NCBI RefSeq assembly: GCF_001418685.1
Contig: NZ_LIVM01000013.1
Span: 1 to 62,475, forward strand
Length of the DNA stretch: 62,475 nucleotides
Source of the DNA: Apibacter mensalis
GTDB taxonomy: Bacteria; Bacteroidota; Bacteroidia; Flavobacteriales; Weeksellaceae
Direction: 5' to 3'
Made by a program: the position numbers and the translations under genes. The notes beneath the pieces are model-generated. The model worked only from the letters and a program-made list of their open reading frames with translations. It did no database searches and was not told the DNA's origin. Below, piece by piece: positions 8,110 to 18,702 of this stretch (the first letter of the stretch is position 1; every line of letters begins with the position of its first letter).

Positions 8110-8994
8110 TTAAATATTATCAAAAAATCCGGATAAATAAATAAAAAACAATCCTAAAACGATGATAGCCATTCCCATTATGGATGATAGCCATTCTTTC
8201 TTGGTCTTCATCTCCTTATTAATATATACTCCGGCTATTACGGACACAATAATTGAAGCTTGACCTACCGGATAAGCTACTGACAGTCCTAATTTCATTT
8301 GAGAAACTAATATTGCTATATTACCTAATGCCCAAATAACTCCAACTATACTATTTTTGATAGCAATAATTTTATATGGATTGACTTTAAAAAATAAAAA
8401 GGCTATAATATTAATTCCAAGTATTTGTCCAACTGATTGTGGTAAAAGGCTAGACCATCCCTCTATATTATAATATTTTAAAATTCCTACATATAGAGTA
8501 AAACCTAAAGAAGAAAACAAATTAACAGTTATACCTTTACCCCAATATATTTTTTCCTCATTTTCACCTACTCCCAATTCCTTATATGATGTAAAAACGA
8601 TACCTATAATTATTAATCCTAAGGCTGTAAAACCGCATATTTTAGAATTAAATGTTGACCAATCTCCTAAAAACATTCCCAATATAGAAGTGCCTATAAT
8701 CTGTGTTCCATTTGAAATAGGCATAGATTTAGAAACCCCTAAATACTTCAATCCCATGTATTGCCCTACTGATCCAAAAGCCCAAAATAACCCGGATGCT
8801 ATACCGATCCATATAATATGAGGATCTATTATAGGTTGTTTTATAGCATAAACTATACAAGCAAATATAAAGCTACCTATTGCAACACCCAATGATTGTT
8901 CAATAACTTTCCCTCCAATATAAGTGGAAATAACAGGAACAAAACCCCAAGATAAAATAGGAATACAGGCTATTAAAAAGTCCGTTATATTCAT
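8110..8994 (-). CDS. GRP/GlcU-type sugar uptake permease
   Basis: A 294-residue integral membrane protein with about ten hydrophobic segments, of the glucose/ribose uptake family within the drug/metabolite transporter superfamily (GlcU, RbsU). Typical marks are 'PILSWGFVPVIS' at the N-terminus, 'ASGLFWAFGSVGQYMGLKYLGVSKSMPISNGTQ' (positions about 66-98) and 'GLSVAYPVGQASIIVS' near the end. It likely carries glucose by proton symport. It lies 27 bases downstream of an SDR gene; the glcU-gdh pair is a known arrangement in Bacillus, which supports glucose as substrate. Confidence 0.8.
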   Translation of the reverse strand: MNITDFLIACIPILSWGFVPVISTYIGGKVIEQSLGVAIGSFIFACIVYAIKQPIIDPHIIWIGIASGLFWAFGSVGQYMGLKYLGVSKSMPISNGTQIIGTSILGMFLGDWSTFNSKICGFTALGLIIIGIVFTSYKELGVGENEEKIYWGKGITVNLFSSLGFTLYVGILKYYNIEGWSSLLPQSVGQILGINIIAFLFFKVNPYKIIAIKNSIVGVIWALGNIAILVSQMKLGLSVAYPVGQASIIVSVIAGVYINKEMKTKKEWLSSIMGMAIIVLGLFFIYLSGFFDNI

Positions 8995-9021
8995 ATTTTA
9001 AAAATTACTGTATAGATTCAT

Positions 9022-9801
9022 CTAAGCATTTTGACCTAAAATAGATAATGCACCATCTACAGTATAGGTAGATCCTGTAACATAGGAACTTGCTTCAGAA
9101 GCTAAAAATAAAGCTACATTAGCAACTTCCTCAGGGGTACCTCCTCTTTTCATAGGGATGATATTTTCTTTTTCTTTCAATAAGTTAGCATCATCTGTAA
9201 ATTTCTTATTTATAGGAGTAAGTATCATTCCGGGAGCAATATTATTAACCGTTAATTCCTTTGGTGCTAACTCTATTGCTAGAGTTCTTGCTAAATTTCT
9301 CATACCTGCTTTAGCGGTATTATAATCAGCATCACCCGGTCTACAGATGTATTCATGTATAGAAGTTACATTTATAATACGAGACCCTTTATAAGAATTA
9401 TTTTTCTTCTTAAGATTTAAAAATTCCTTTATACAGTAGAAAGGACCATATAAATTGGTTTTTATGGTTTTATCCCAATCTTCAATATTCATATTTTCAA
9501 CACACATATTTTTACCATTGATTCCGGCATTATTTACTAAAATATCTATATCTCTAAAATCTTGATTTATATGATCAAAAAAATTTTGCGTTTCTTTATA
9601 ATCAGAGATATTTACCTGGTAAGCCTTAACTTTTATATTCAATCCGGATAATTCTTTTACTAAATTCTCTGCTCTATCTTTACCTGAGTGGTATGTAATA
9701 ATAACGTTGGCTCCTTCTTGTGCAAATTTGGTGGCAATTGATTTACCTATACCTGAGCTTGAACCAGTCACCAATGCTGTTTTATTTTGTAAAATTCCCA
9801 T
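9022..9801 (-). CDS. SDR family oxidoreductase, probable glucose 1-dehydrogenase
   Basis: A 259-residue classical short-chain dehydrogenase: cofactor loop 'TGSSSGIGKS' (TGxxxGxG), 'NNAG' at about residue 93, catalytic Ser in 'NVTSIHE', and Y-x-x-x-K in 'DADYNTAKAGM'. The C-terminal 'PGMILTPIN' and 'SSYVTGSTYTVDGA' resemble glucose 1-dehydrogenases and 3-oxoacyl reductases. Glucose dehydrogenase is preferred because the next gene in the operon is a GlcU-type permease and a lactonase lies upstream on the opposite strand. A different sugar or polyol substrate cannot be excluded. Confidence 0.75.
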   Translation of the reverse strand: MGILQNKTALVTGSSSGIGKSIATKFAQEGANVIITYHSGKDRAENLVKELSGLNIKVKAYQVNISDYKETQNFFDHINQDFRDIDILVNNAGINGKNMCVENMNIEDWDKTIKTNLYGPFYCIKEFLNLKKKNNSYKGSRIINVTSIHEYICRPGDADYNTAKAGMRNLARTLAIELAPKELTVNNIAPGMILTPINKKFTDDANLLKEKENIIPMKRGGTPEEVANVALFLASEASSYVTGSTYTVDGALSILGQNA

Positions 9802-10341
9802 ATCTAAATTATTTTATTTATAAATTAATTCATATTTTTTTAGCTTTTAATGTAAAATATTATTATACTTCTATATAGTATTTAAAAAAATGATATATTT
9901 TACAGCATTAATTCATCAATAATTAACAACACTAACTGAAGTTTTAAATGCTATTTTTAAACCCTATTTTATTGACATTAAATTAAAATGAGCAATTAAT
10001 CACAATTTATTGACTTTATTAACTCAATAACGCTATTAAATCTCTTTGTTAAATTCTAATTAGTAGTAAGTAATTCTAGTATAATAGTAAGTAGTTATGT
10101 AATAAAAACAAATATTTTATGTATCATTTTATTATCAAAACAAAAATATCAGTTTTTATTATAAATGTTTTCTAATATAAATAATACATGATTTAAATAA
10201 ATGTTAAGCATTATAAATCCGTATAAAACCAAATATATTATTTAATTATATAGATACCTCATTTAGTATCACATTTATACTTCAAAGTTATAAAAATAAT
10301 TTATAACTTTATATAAATATTTTAATATATAAAAAAGAAAA
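9802..10341. other. Divergent intergenic region, no gene seen
   Basis: About 540 very AT-rich bases between the SDR-permease operon and the lactonase gene. It must contain both promoters, but no exact TAnnTTTG box with a -33 partner is evident. A local direct repeat (TAGTAAGTA, about 10073 and 10089) is present. No coding remnant was found. Confidence 0.4.
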
Positions 10342-11394
10342 ATGAAATTTTATTTAGTTATAGGTACTTATACTGACGGAGAAAGTAATGGTATCTATAT
10401 TTATGATTTTGATTCAGAAACAGGTAATACCTCATTTATTGATAATGTTTCGATAAACAATCCTTCCTATTTAGTTATAAACCACAAAAAAAATCACATA
10501 TATTCTGTTAGTGAAAATGAGGATAAGGAGAGTTCAACAGTTAATTCCTTCCTATTTAACAAAGTGTCAGGAAAAATATCTTTTCAGAATTCTCAATCTG
10601 CCTATGGTGCGGCGCCATGCTATATTAATATTGGATATCAAGATAAATATATAGTTACGGCTAATTATATCGGGGGTAGTATTTCAGTTTTTAAGACAAA
10701 GTCTGACGGAAGTCTAAGCCCTATGATTCAGCAAGTCAATTTTTCAGGAAGTAGTATACACGATGTAAGACAAAATCAATCACACCTTCATTGTGTAGTA
10801 TTCTCTCCGGATTATAAATATCTTTTTGCAACAGATTTAGGTAGTGATAGAATTTATAGATTCAGTGTAAATTACTCCACAGAGAATAATTTTCTATCCT
10901 TTCTCGATCCTGCTTATATTAATGTTGCTCCCGGCTCCGGCCCGCGTCACCTAGTTTTTCATCAAAATAAAAAATTTGCTTACCTAATTAATGAATTGGG
11001 TGGAACGATAGTTGTTTTTAAATATAAAGATGGTAATTTAGAAGAAATTCAAACGACTGTTTCTGATGAATATAAAGCAGAAGGAAGTGCTGATATTCAT
11101 ATTCACCCCAATGGAAAATTTTTATATTCTTCAAACAGATTAAAAAAGGACGGTATCTCTATATTTGGTATTGATCAAATCACTGGTAAATTAACGCCTA
11201 TTGATTATGAGAGAACAAATATTAATCCCAGAAATTTTGTAATATCACCGAATGGTAAATTTTTGTTAGTAGCTAATCAAGACAGCGATACCATTCAATT
11301 TTTTTCAATAGATCAAAACTCAGGATTTTTACAAGATACGAATCAAAATATTAAGATAGATATGCCGGTATGCTTAAAATTTATTTATCCATAA
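10342..11394 (+). CDS. Beta-propeller lactonase (YbhE/6-phosphogluconolactonase-like)
   Basis: A 350-residue seven-bladed propeller protein of the lactonase family (PF10282). It starts with the typical 'FYLVIGTYTDGESNGIYIY', and has 'GAAPCYINI', 'SHLHCVVFSPDYKYLFATDLGSDRIYR' (positions about 148-174), 'GSGPRHLVFHQNKKFAYL' and repeated 'PNGKFL' blade ends. There is no signal peptide, so it is cytoplasmic. The family hydrolyses sugar lactones such as 6-phosphogluconolactone. Its position divergent from a glucose dehydrogenase-like gene suggests that here it opens the gluconolactone that enzyme makes; this is inference. Confidence 0.8.
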   Translation: MKFYLVIGTYTDGESNGIYIYDFDSETGNTSFIDNVSINNPSYLVINHKKNHIYSVSENEDKESSTVNSFLFNKVSGKISFQNSQSAYGAAPCYINIGYQDKYIVTANYIGGSISVFKTKSDGSLSPMIQQVNFSGSSIHDVRQNQSHLHCVVFSPDYKYLFATDLGSDRIYRFSVNYSTENNFLSFLDPAYINVAPGSGPRHLVFHQNKKFAYLINELGGTIVVFKYKDGNLEEIQTTVSDEYKAEGSADIHIHPNGKFLYSSNRLKKDGISIFGIDQITGKLTPIDYERTNINPRNFVISPNGKFLLVANQDSDTIQFFSIDQNSGFLQDTNQNIKIDMPVCLKFIYP

Positions 11395-11469
11395 ACAATT
11401 TTATGTTTTATATTAATTAAATTACATTAAAAAATAAACAATTCATAACCACTATATATTAATAAATGA

Positions 11470-12804
<1,335 letters not shown>

Positions 12805-12824
12805 TTTATTATATTAATAAAGAC

Positions 12825-12859
12825 AAAACGGAAGGGTTAGTTAAATCTTTCCGTTTTTT
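12825..12859 (+). terminator. Intrinsic terminator after enolase
   Basis: Stem AAAACGGAAG / CTTTCCGTTTT followed by a T-run, 21 bases after the enolase stop. Confidence 0.85.
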
Positions 12860-12913
12860 ATTATACTAATTAATCCAAACAATATCCAATATAAAAATTA
12901 ATAATTAATTATA

Positions 12914-12943
12914 TTGGAAGAATACGTTTTTTTCATATATTTG
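12914..12943 (+). promoter_or_regulatory. Bacteroidota promoter for citrate synthase (-33 TTG, -7 TATATTTG)
   Basis: TTG at 12914-12916 and TATATTTG at 12936-12943 are 19 bases apart, close to the ideal spacing. Transcription would begin near 12950, giving a leader of about 185 bases before the gltA ATG at 13134. Confidence 0.7.
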
Positions 12944-12980
12944 ATAAGTACACTTATTTTTACTTTAAAAAACTATAAAG

Positions 12981-13037
12981 ATGAAAAATTCTTATTTAAA
13001 CTGGTAATTCTAAATTTACTGTTATTTTTACAGTTTT
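12981..13037 (+). promoter_or_regulatory. Possible leader peptide and hairpin upstream of citrate synthase
   Basis: Within the predicted leader there is a nine-codon frame at 12981-13007 (M-K-N-S-Y-L-N-W-stop), followed 10 bases later by a small hairpin ACTGT / ACAGT (13018-13034) and TTTT. This could be an attenuator-like arrangement or chance; the stem is only five base pairs. Confidence 0.25.
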
Positions 13038-13133
13038 ATTCAATAATTCTTGTATAATTTTTTTTCTAATAATTTTAATTTCATATATTTCACAAGCATA
13101 AAAAAACTAATAAAATTAGAAAGAACATAAAAT

Positions 13134-14417
13134 ATGTCAGAGACAGTAAAATTATTCCATGAAGGTAAAGAATATGAATATCCAATTGTTGAGAGTGTTA
13201 TTGGAGACAGAGGTATAAATATTTCTAAATTACGAGATGAAACGGGACTAATTACTTTAGATGTAGGTTTCAAAAACACTGGCGCTACTAAGAGTACTAT
13301 TACATATCTTGATGGAGACTTAGGGCAATTATATTATCGAGGATATCCTATTGAACAAATTGCTAAGAAATCAACCTTTACAGAGGTTATGTATTTATTA
13401 TTAGAAGGAGAACTTCCTACTTTGGAGCAATTAAACAAATTTGAAGGAGATATAAAAAAGAATAGTTTAGTTAGTGAAGAGATGAAACAAATTCTAAAAG
13501 CATTCCCTCGATCTGCACACCCAATGGGCGTTTTATCAACTCTTACAAGTGCCTTAACTGCTTTCAATCCTCATGCTGTTAATGTCAAATCTGAAAAAGA
13601 TCTATATAATGCTTATACCTTATTATTAGGTAAATTTCCTGTTTTATGCGCTTGGACTTATCGTTTAAAATTAGGTTTGCCATTAAATTATGCTAATAAT
13701 AGGCTAGATTATCCTCATAATATTTATCAAATGATGTTCAGAATGCCAACTGAAGATTTAGAAATTGATGAAGTTTTTGTAGATGCAATCAATAAACTGC
13801 TTATACTACATGCAGATCATGAACAAAATTGCTCTGCTTCTACAGTGAGAATGGTTGGATCTGCACAAACCGGTTTATTTGCTTCAATTTCGGCAGGCGT
13901 TTCTGCTCTTTGGGGACCATTACACGGAGGGGCTAACCAAGCCGTAATAGAAATGTTGGAAATGATCAAAGACGATGGTGGTGACCTTCAAAAATGGATC
14001 GATAAGGCAAAATCTAAAGATGATAGTTTCCGTTTAATGGGATTTGGTCACCGTGTATATAGAAATTTTGATCCTAGAGCTAAGGTTATAAAAAAAGTTG
14101 CAGACGATGTATTTAGTAGACTAGGAGTTGAAGATGAAACACTTGAAATTGCTAAAAAGTTAGAAGAAGTAGCTTTAAATGATCCTTATTTTATCGAGAA
14201 AAAACTATATCCTAATGTTGATTTTTATTCCGGAATTATATATCGAGCCTTAGGTATTCCTACAGAAATGTTTACCATAATGTTTGCTTTAGGAAGATTA
14301 CCCGGATGGATTGCTCAATGGAAAGAAATGAGAATGAATAATGAGCCTATTAACAGACCAAGACAAATCTATATCGGCAATCCAAAACGTGATTATATTG
14401 ATATAGATAAAAGATAA
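13134..14417 (+). CDS. gltA: Citrate synthase
   Basis: A 427-residue type II citrate synthase condensing oxaloacetate with acetyl-CoA as first step of the TCA cycle. The catalytic regions are all present: 'LHADHEQNCSASTVR', 'WGPLHGGANQAVIEM' with the first active His, 'GFGHRVYRNFDPRAK' with the second, and 'NVDFYSGIIYRALG' with the catalytic Asp. The N-terminal small domain, typical of Gram-negative enzymes, is included. It has its own promoter and a long leader, and ends in a clear terminator. Confidence 0.97.
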   Translation: MSETVKLFHEGKEYEYPIVESVIGDRGINISKLRDETGLITLDVGFKNTGATKSTITYLDGDLGQLYYRGYPIEQIAKKSTFTEVMYLLLEGELPTLEQLNKFEGDIKKNSLVSEEMKQILKAFPRSAHPMGVLSTLTSALTAFNPHAVNVKSEKDLYNAYTLLLGKFPVLCAWTYRLKLGLPLNYANNRLDYPHNIYQMMFRMPTEDLEIDEVFVDAINKLLILHADHEQNCSASTVRMVGSAQTGLFASISAGVSALWGPLHGGANQAVIEMLEMIKDDGGDLQKWIDKAKSKDDSFRLMGFGHRVYRNFDPRAKVIKKVADDVFSRLGVEDETLEIAKKLEEVALNDPYFIEKKLYPNVDFYSGIIYRALGIPTEMFTIMFALGRLPGWIAQWKEMRMNNEPINRPRQIYIGNPKRDYIDIDKR

Positions 14418-14433
14418 TATAATCTATCTTAAA

Positions 14434-14466
14434 AAAAGTTTTAGCTAAATTGCTAAAACTTTTTTA
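14434..14466 (+). terminator. Intrinsic terminator after gltA
   Basis: Stem AAAGTTTTAGC / GCTAAAACTTT with a short loop and a six-T tail, 17 bases after the gltA stop. Confidence 0.85.
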
Positions 14467-14512
14467 TTTTTCATTAATTTTATCTTATTAATTACTTGAA
14501 TAGGAATAAATT

Positions 14513-15775
14513 ATGAAAGAAGAGTTACTACACCATATTTGGCAATTTAAAAAATTTAATACACAAAATTTATATACTATAGAAGGAAATAAAGTTGAAA
14601 TTATTGATGTAGGTTCTTATAATACGAATGCCGGCCCGGATTTTATTTTTGCAAGAATAAAAATAGATAATATAGAATGTAATGGAAATGTTGAAATTCA
14701 TGTAAAATCATCAGATTGGTCTAAACATAATCTTGACAACAACTATTCAAATTTAATTTTACATGTAGTCTATGAGGTCGACGATAATAACAATAAAATT
14801 CTTAATTCATATTTTCCAATTCTCGAGCTCAAATCTTATATATCCAATGAAATTCGGAATAACTACAATCTATTGGGAAATAGCACATTCCAATTTATTC
14901 CTTGTGAAAATTTGATTAACAATTCATTATTTTCAAATATTTTTTCTGTTTCTGAGAATTTATATTTGGATAAATTAGAAAATAAATGTGTCCATATTTA
15001 TGATATTTTGAAAAGAAAAAAGAATGATTGGGAAGCTACTCTTACAACAGTTTTAGCGCATACGTTAGGTCTCAAAATAAATGCAGATGCATTTGAACAC
15101 TTATTTTTATCTTTAGATTATAGAATCATTAGGAAAATTTCTAAGAGTCAATTTCAAATGGAATCTTTATTATTCGGAATAACTCATGATTTAAAAAATA
15201 AGAGGGATAGTTACCCTCAAGATTTATATAAAGAATTTAAATTTATACAAACAAAATTTAATATACCGAATAAGTTTATTGACGTAAAATATTTTAGGTT
15301 AAGGCCCTTAAATTTTCCCTCTATTAGATTATCTCAACTTGCAAACATTATTTCAAAATATCAAAATTTATTTTCATATATCATCGGAATAAAATCAGTA
15401 AATCAATATTATCGTCTTCTGGATGATGTAAAATCATCCGATTATTGGACTGATCATTATGTTTTTGATAAAAAAACAGTACGTGGTAATGAAAAAAAGT
15501 TATCTAAGTCTCAAAAAGACTTGATTATTCTTAATGCATTTCTACCGATAAAATTTGCATATTCTAAAAATATCGGTAAACCCTTGGAAGAGGAAATTTT
15601 TGAAATCCTTTATGAAATAAGATCTGAAAATAATTCGATTATACAAAAATATAATAATTTAGGAGTTAAATTCAATTCGGCTTTAGACTCACAAGCATAT
15701 CTCTATTTATATAAAAACAAGTGCCTGAAAAAACAATGTTTAAGCTGTGTAATAGGATATAAAATTCTAAAATAA
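14513..15775 (+). CDS. DUF2851 family protein
   Basis: A 420-residue protein of a family restricted mostly to Bacteroidota. The family start 'EELLHHIWQFKKFNTQNLYT' and the block 'GSYNTNAGPDFIFARIKID' (about residues 34-52), followed by 'GNVEIHVKSSDW', are clear. The C-terminal end has a Cys cluster (C-L-K-K-Q-C-L-S-C) that could bind metal. The function of the family is unknown; the N-terminal part looks like a nuclease-type fold to me, but that is only an impression. No signal peptide. Confidence 0.8.
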   Translation: MKEELLHHIWQFKKFNTQNLYTIEGNKVEIIDVGSYNTNAGPDFIFARIKIDNIECNGNVEIHVKSSDWSKHNLDNNYSNLILHVVYEVDDNNNKILNSYFPILELKSYISNEIRNNYNLLGNSTFQFIPCENLINNSLFSNIFSVSENLYLDKLENKCVHIYDILKRKKNDWEATLTTVLAHTLGLKINADAFEHLFLSLDYRIIRKISKSQFQMESLLFGITHDLKNKRDSYPQDLYKEFKFIQTKFNIPNKFIDVKYFRLRPLNFPSIRLSQLANIISKYQNLFSYIIGIKSVNQYYRLLDDVKSSDYWTDHYVFDKKTVRGNEKKLSKSQKDLIILNAFLPIKFAYSKNIGKPLEEEIFEILYEIRSENNSIIQKYNNLGVKFNSALDSQAYLYLYKNKCLKKQCLSCVIGYKILK

Positions 15776-15911
15776 AAAAATTATTTACCTTTAATTTTTA
15801 AGGTTATTTAACTAAGAATTACAAATCTTATGAAAGTATTTATAAGGTTTAAATTTATGGTATAGTTATATAATACTTTCAAAAATATGACTCTATGATT
15901 AACTTACTAAT

Positions 15912-16580
15912 TTAATCGTTATATTTATTAAAAGCTAAATATATCAAATAAATCAGTGGAATCAACATAAACAGTAAATATAATGGCCTAAAATTAATTA
16001 AAGGATAGTACGGATACATAATGACAAATCCTAAGCCACTGAGTATACCAAAAATTGCTCCACCTAAATGAGCATCATGCCCAATGTTTCCCAATTGAGT
16101 TTTCATACCATATAATGAATAGGTTAAATAAATAATACCGAATATCCAACCCGGTATTGAGAAAGGTAAGGGAAAAATCCCAATTGAAATTTGTGAATTT
16201 AGAATTATAGAAGCAAATAAAATTCCGGATACTCCACCCGAAGCTCCTATTGCACTGTAATATGGATTATTTTTATGCATCCATAATGCCAAAAAATTAC
16301 CAATAATAATTGAACCGAAATAAGTTATAATGAAAAATGGTACACCATAGTTTAATATAAAGTTTGAAAAAAAATAAAAAGTATACATATTAAAAAACAG
16401 ATGGGCAATATCTCCATGTAAAAATGCTGAGGTCACCATCCTATCCCATTGTTTTCCTTTTAGAATAGTATCAATATTAAATTTATATCTATTAAAAAAA
16501 ATCTGATCATTAAAACCTTTAAAACTAATTAAACCGGTGATAATAATTATGCCTATAACAATAATATTTGAACTTTCCAT
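15912..16580 (-). CDS. Rhomboid family intramembrane serine protease
   Basis: A 222-residue membrane protein with about six hydrophobic segments. The catalytic Ser is in 'GASGGVSGILFASI' (G-x-S-G, about residue 115) and the catalytic His in 'GHDAHLGGAIFG' (about residue 171). 'FLHGDIAHLFFNMYTFYFF' is the usual helix 2 with its H-x-x-x-N. It cleaves other membrane proteins within the bilayer; the substrates are unknown. It lies 8 bases downstream of the FAD oxidoreductase gene, in one operon. Confidence 0.92.
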   Translation of the reverse strand: MESSNIIVIGIIIITGLISFKGFNDQIFFNRYKFNIDTILKGKQWDRMVTSAFLHGDIAHLFFNMYTFYFFSNFILNYGVPFFIITYFGSIIIGNFLALWMHKNNPYYSAIGASGGVSGILFASIILNSQISIGIFPLPFSIPGWIFGIIYLTYSLYGMKTQLGNIGHDAHLGGAIFGILSGLGFVIMYPYYPLINFRPLYLLFMLIPLIYLIYLAFNKYND

Positions 16581-16588
16581 TTATGCAT

Positions 16589-17632
16589 TTATAAATTAAA
16601 TCTTTTGATACTAACTTCCGAAAGTAATTCTTTAGAATTTTCCATAAAATGGTATAATTCTTCCGCCATAATAGGGGCTAACATTACTCCTCTACTACCT
16701 AAGCCGTTAAATATAAACATATTTTTAAATTCAGGATGCTCCCCTAATAAAGGTCGTCTGTCGACAACGGTTGGTCTTATTCCTGCAAATTTTTTGACAA
16801 TTTTATAATCAATATTTAAAAATTTATTTAAACTATTAATTAATTCATTTTGACCTTCTTCAGATATTTCATCATTCACTTCACGATAATGGTAGGTAGC
16901 CCCTATATAATAATAATCCTTATCCATAGGCATAATAAAAACTTTTGATTTTACAATATCGGTAAGGCCTAATCCATTTGCATGTATAACCATAGTTTCT
17001 CCTTTAACACCTTCCATGGGCAGATAGTTAAAATAAGGATTATATTTCAAAGAATAACCATCACAAAAAACGATTTTTTTTGTTTTAATACCTTTATATT
17101 CATAATAATTTATTTCCTTGTTTAAATGATTAAAATCAAATATATCATCGATTAACCTATTATCCTTAAGTAAAAATTTTCTAAATTCTCTTAAAAGTTC
17201 TCTTACAAATATTTTACCTGATTTATAAACTTTCCCCATACCAAAATTTGCTATAATATTTGGATTAACTGAATCATAAATTTCCGGATCTAAAAATGGT
17301 TTTAAATTTTCATTCCTTTCAGACTTTTTTTTCCATGTTCTAACTTCATCCTCATTGGCAAAAATCCTGTATAAATCTGAATTATATATTAATTTTACTT
17401 TTAATAAAATTTCAAAATCTTTAAATTCTTTAAGTAATTTATTGATTTCTATTTCAGCATTCCAAACAGGTGTAAATCTTTTTAATACCACGGGATTATA
17501 CATCCCCGATGAAACAAATGAGGCAGAATTAGAAACTATATCAATTATTTTATATGATTTATTTTCTTTTAATAATCTATGAGCCAAGCAAGAACCTGCC
17601 AATCCCTGGCCTATAATAAGATAATCTAGCAT
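16589..17632 (-). CDS. FAD-dependent oxidoreductase (DAO/MnmC C-terminal-like)
   Basis: A 347-residue flavoprotein with an N-terminal dinucleotide-binding loop 'YLIIGQGLAGSCLAHRLL' (G-x-G-x-x-G), a mid-protein 'GVKGETMVIHANG' and the C-terminal FAD-contact 'FAGIRPTVVDRRPLLGEHP' and 'NGLGSRGVMLAP'. This is the D-amino-acid oxidase / MnmC-type fold. The substrate cannot be told: it could be a free amino acid or a modified tRNA base. It sits upstream of the rhomboid gene in the same operon. Confidence 0.8.
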   Translation of the reverse strand: MLDYLIIGQGLAGSCLAHRLLKENKSYKIIDIVSNSASFVSSGMYNPVVLKRFTPVWNAEIEINKLLKEFKDFEILLKVKLIYNSDLYRIFANEDEVRTWKKKSERNENLKPFLDPEIYDSVNPNIIANFGMGKVYKSGKIFVRELLREFRKFLLKDNRLIDDIFDFNHLNKEINYYEYKGIKTKKIVFCDGYSLKYNPYFNYLPMEGVKGETMVIHANGLGLTDIVKSKVFIMPMDKDYYYIGATYHYREVNDEISEEGQNELINSLNKFLNIDYKIVKKFAGIRPTVVDRRPLLGEHPEFKNMFIFNGLGSRGVMLAPIMAEELYHFMENSKELLSEVSIKRFNL

Positions 17633-17678
17633 ACATTTTTTATTATCAGGAAATAATATTATTTTTTAATAGTAAAGT

Positions 17679-17716
17679 TAAAAAAAAGTCCTGAATCAAA
17701 AGCTTGATTCAGGACA
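17679..17716 (-). terminator. Intrinsic terminator after gldN
   Basis: On the minus strand a perfect 12-bp stem GTCCTGAATCAA / TTGATTCAGGAC with a GCTT loop and a T-run ends the gldKLMN transcript. Confidence 0.88.
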
Positions 17717-17738
17717 GTACAGGGTTAAAATTCGGTTA

Positions 17739-18674
17739 TTAATAATTCCACATATTATTTTCTTTCTGTAGAATTTCATTTTTAATTCTATTACTTTCTT
17801 CAAGCTGAGATTTTGCATCTCCAGGTATATAATTAGAAATTAGCCCATCACCATATTCGGATTGTGATTTATAAATAATAGAACTAAATCTTCTAGCATT
17901 TAAAACGTCATCATATGTAATAGATGATGATCCATTTTTAGGATTATATATTGTACAATTTGATAAAACCTCTCTTGCTCCTGGATAAAAAATCCAAAAT
18001 AAGTCAATCATTTCTTCATCTCCTTGATATCCTAACATTGTAGCTTCTGAAAGACCTAATACTTGAGGATCTGGTCCCATAGGTGCAATTCCCAACAAAC
18101 GATACTTCATTTGTCCTAATCTTTTATCTATGTACCACATTCCTTTTATCTTAATTAATTTAACGCTACGCGTATCGGTTTTATAATGATCAACCCCCTC
18201 GATAAGATCTTGAGCAGTAATTTCTTCCCCTGAGGCTCTTTTATCTTGAAGCCATTCAGATTCTCTTATTGCTTGAATTTTACTTTGAAGATTTTCAGGA
18301 GAAATTCTTGATGTAAAGTTATCATCATCATATACTTCAGTTATATTACCTGAATCGATACCTTTAAATAGAGCATCGTATAAAGATATATAAGTTGCTG
18401 TAACATCTTCATAAGAATAGTAATAAGGTTGATTTAATTTTTCATTTAAATCTATAATCTCCCATACTACTTTAGACCACAAAATATCTTTATCTTCAAT
18501 ATACCCGTAAGGTAGAACAGTCGGAGCAGTTGAGATTGTGTCAGTTCCATTTACAATATCATACCCCTCTTCTCTCATTTCTCTTAATTCTACAGGGGAT
18601 TTTGCATTTAAGATATTTTGTGCAAATGCTCCTGAACTTATTAAGACTGTTAAGCTAAGTAATAAAGATTTCAT
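17739..18674 (-). CDS. gldN: Gliding motility / type IX secretion protein GldN
   Basis: Periplasmic partner of the GldK ring in the type IX secretion system. The start at 18674 is chosen because it opens a signal peptide, 'MKSLLLSLTVLISSGAFAQ'; an in-frame Met 13 codons earlier would overlap gldM and precede the signal. The mature part has 'DILWSKVVWEIIDLNEKLNQP' and 'IDLFWIFYPGAREVL', typical of GldN/PorN. With this start the protein has 311 residues. It is last in gldKLMN, 28 bases after gldM. Confidence 0.92.
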   Translation of the reverse strand: MKSLLLSLTVLISSGAFAQNILNAKSPVELREMREEGYDIVNGTDTISTAPTVLPYGYIEDKDILWSKVVWEIIDLNEKLNQPYYYSYEDVTATYISLYDALFKGIDSGNITEVYDDDNFTSRISPENLQSKIQAIRESEWLQDKRASGEEITAQDLIEGVDHYKTDTRSVKLIKIKGMWYIDKRLGQMKYRLLGIAPMGPDPQVLGLSEATMLGYQGDEEMIDLFWIFYPGAREVLSNCTIYNPKNGSSSITYDDVLNARRFSSIIYKSQSEYGDGLISNYIPGDAKSQLEESNRIKNEILQKENNMWNY

Positions 18675-18702
18675 GTTAAAAATAGTATTATTAATTTCTT
18701 TT

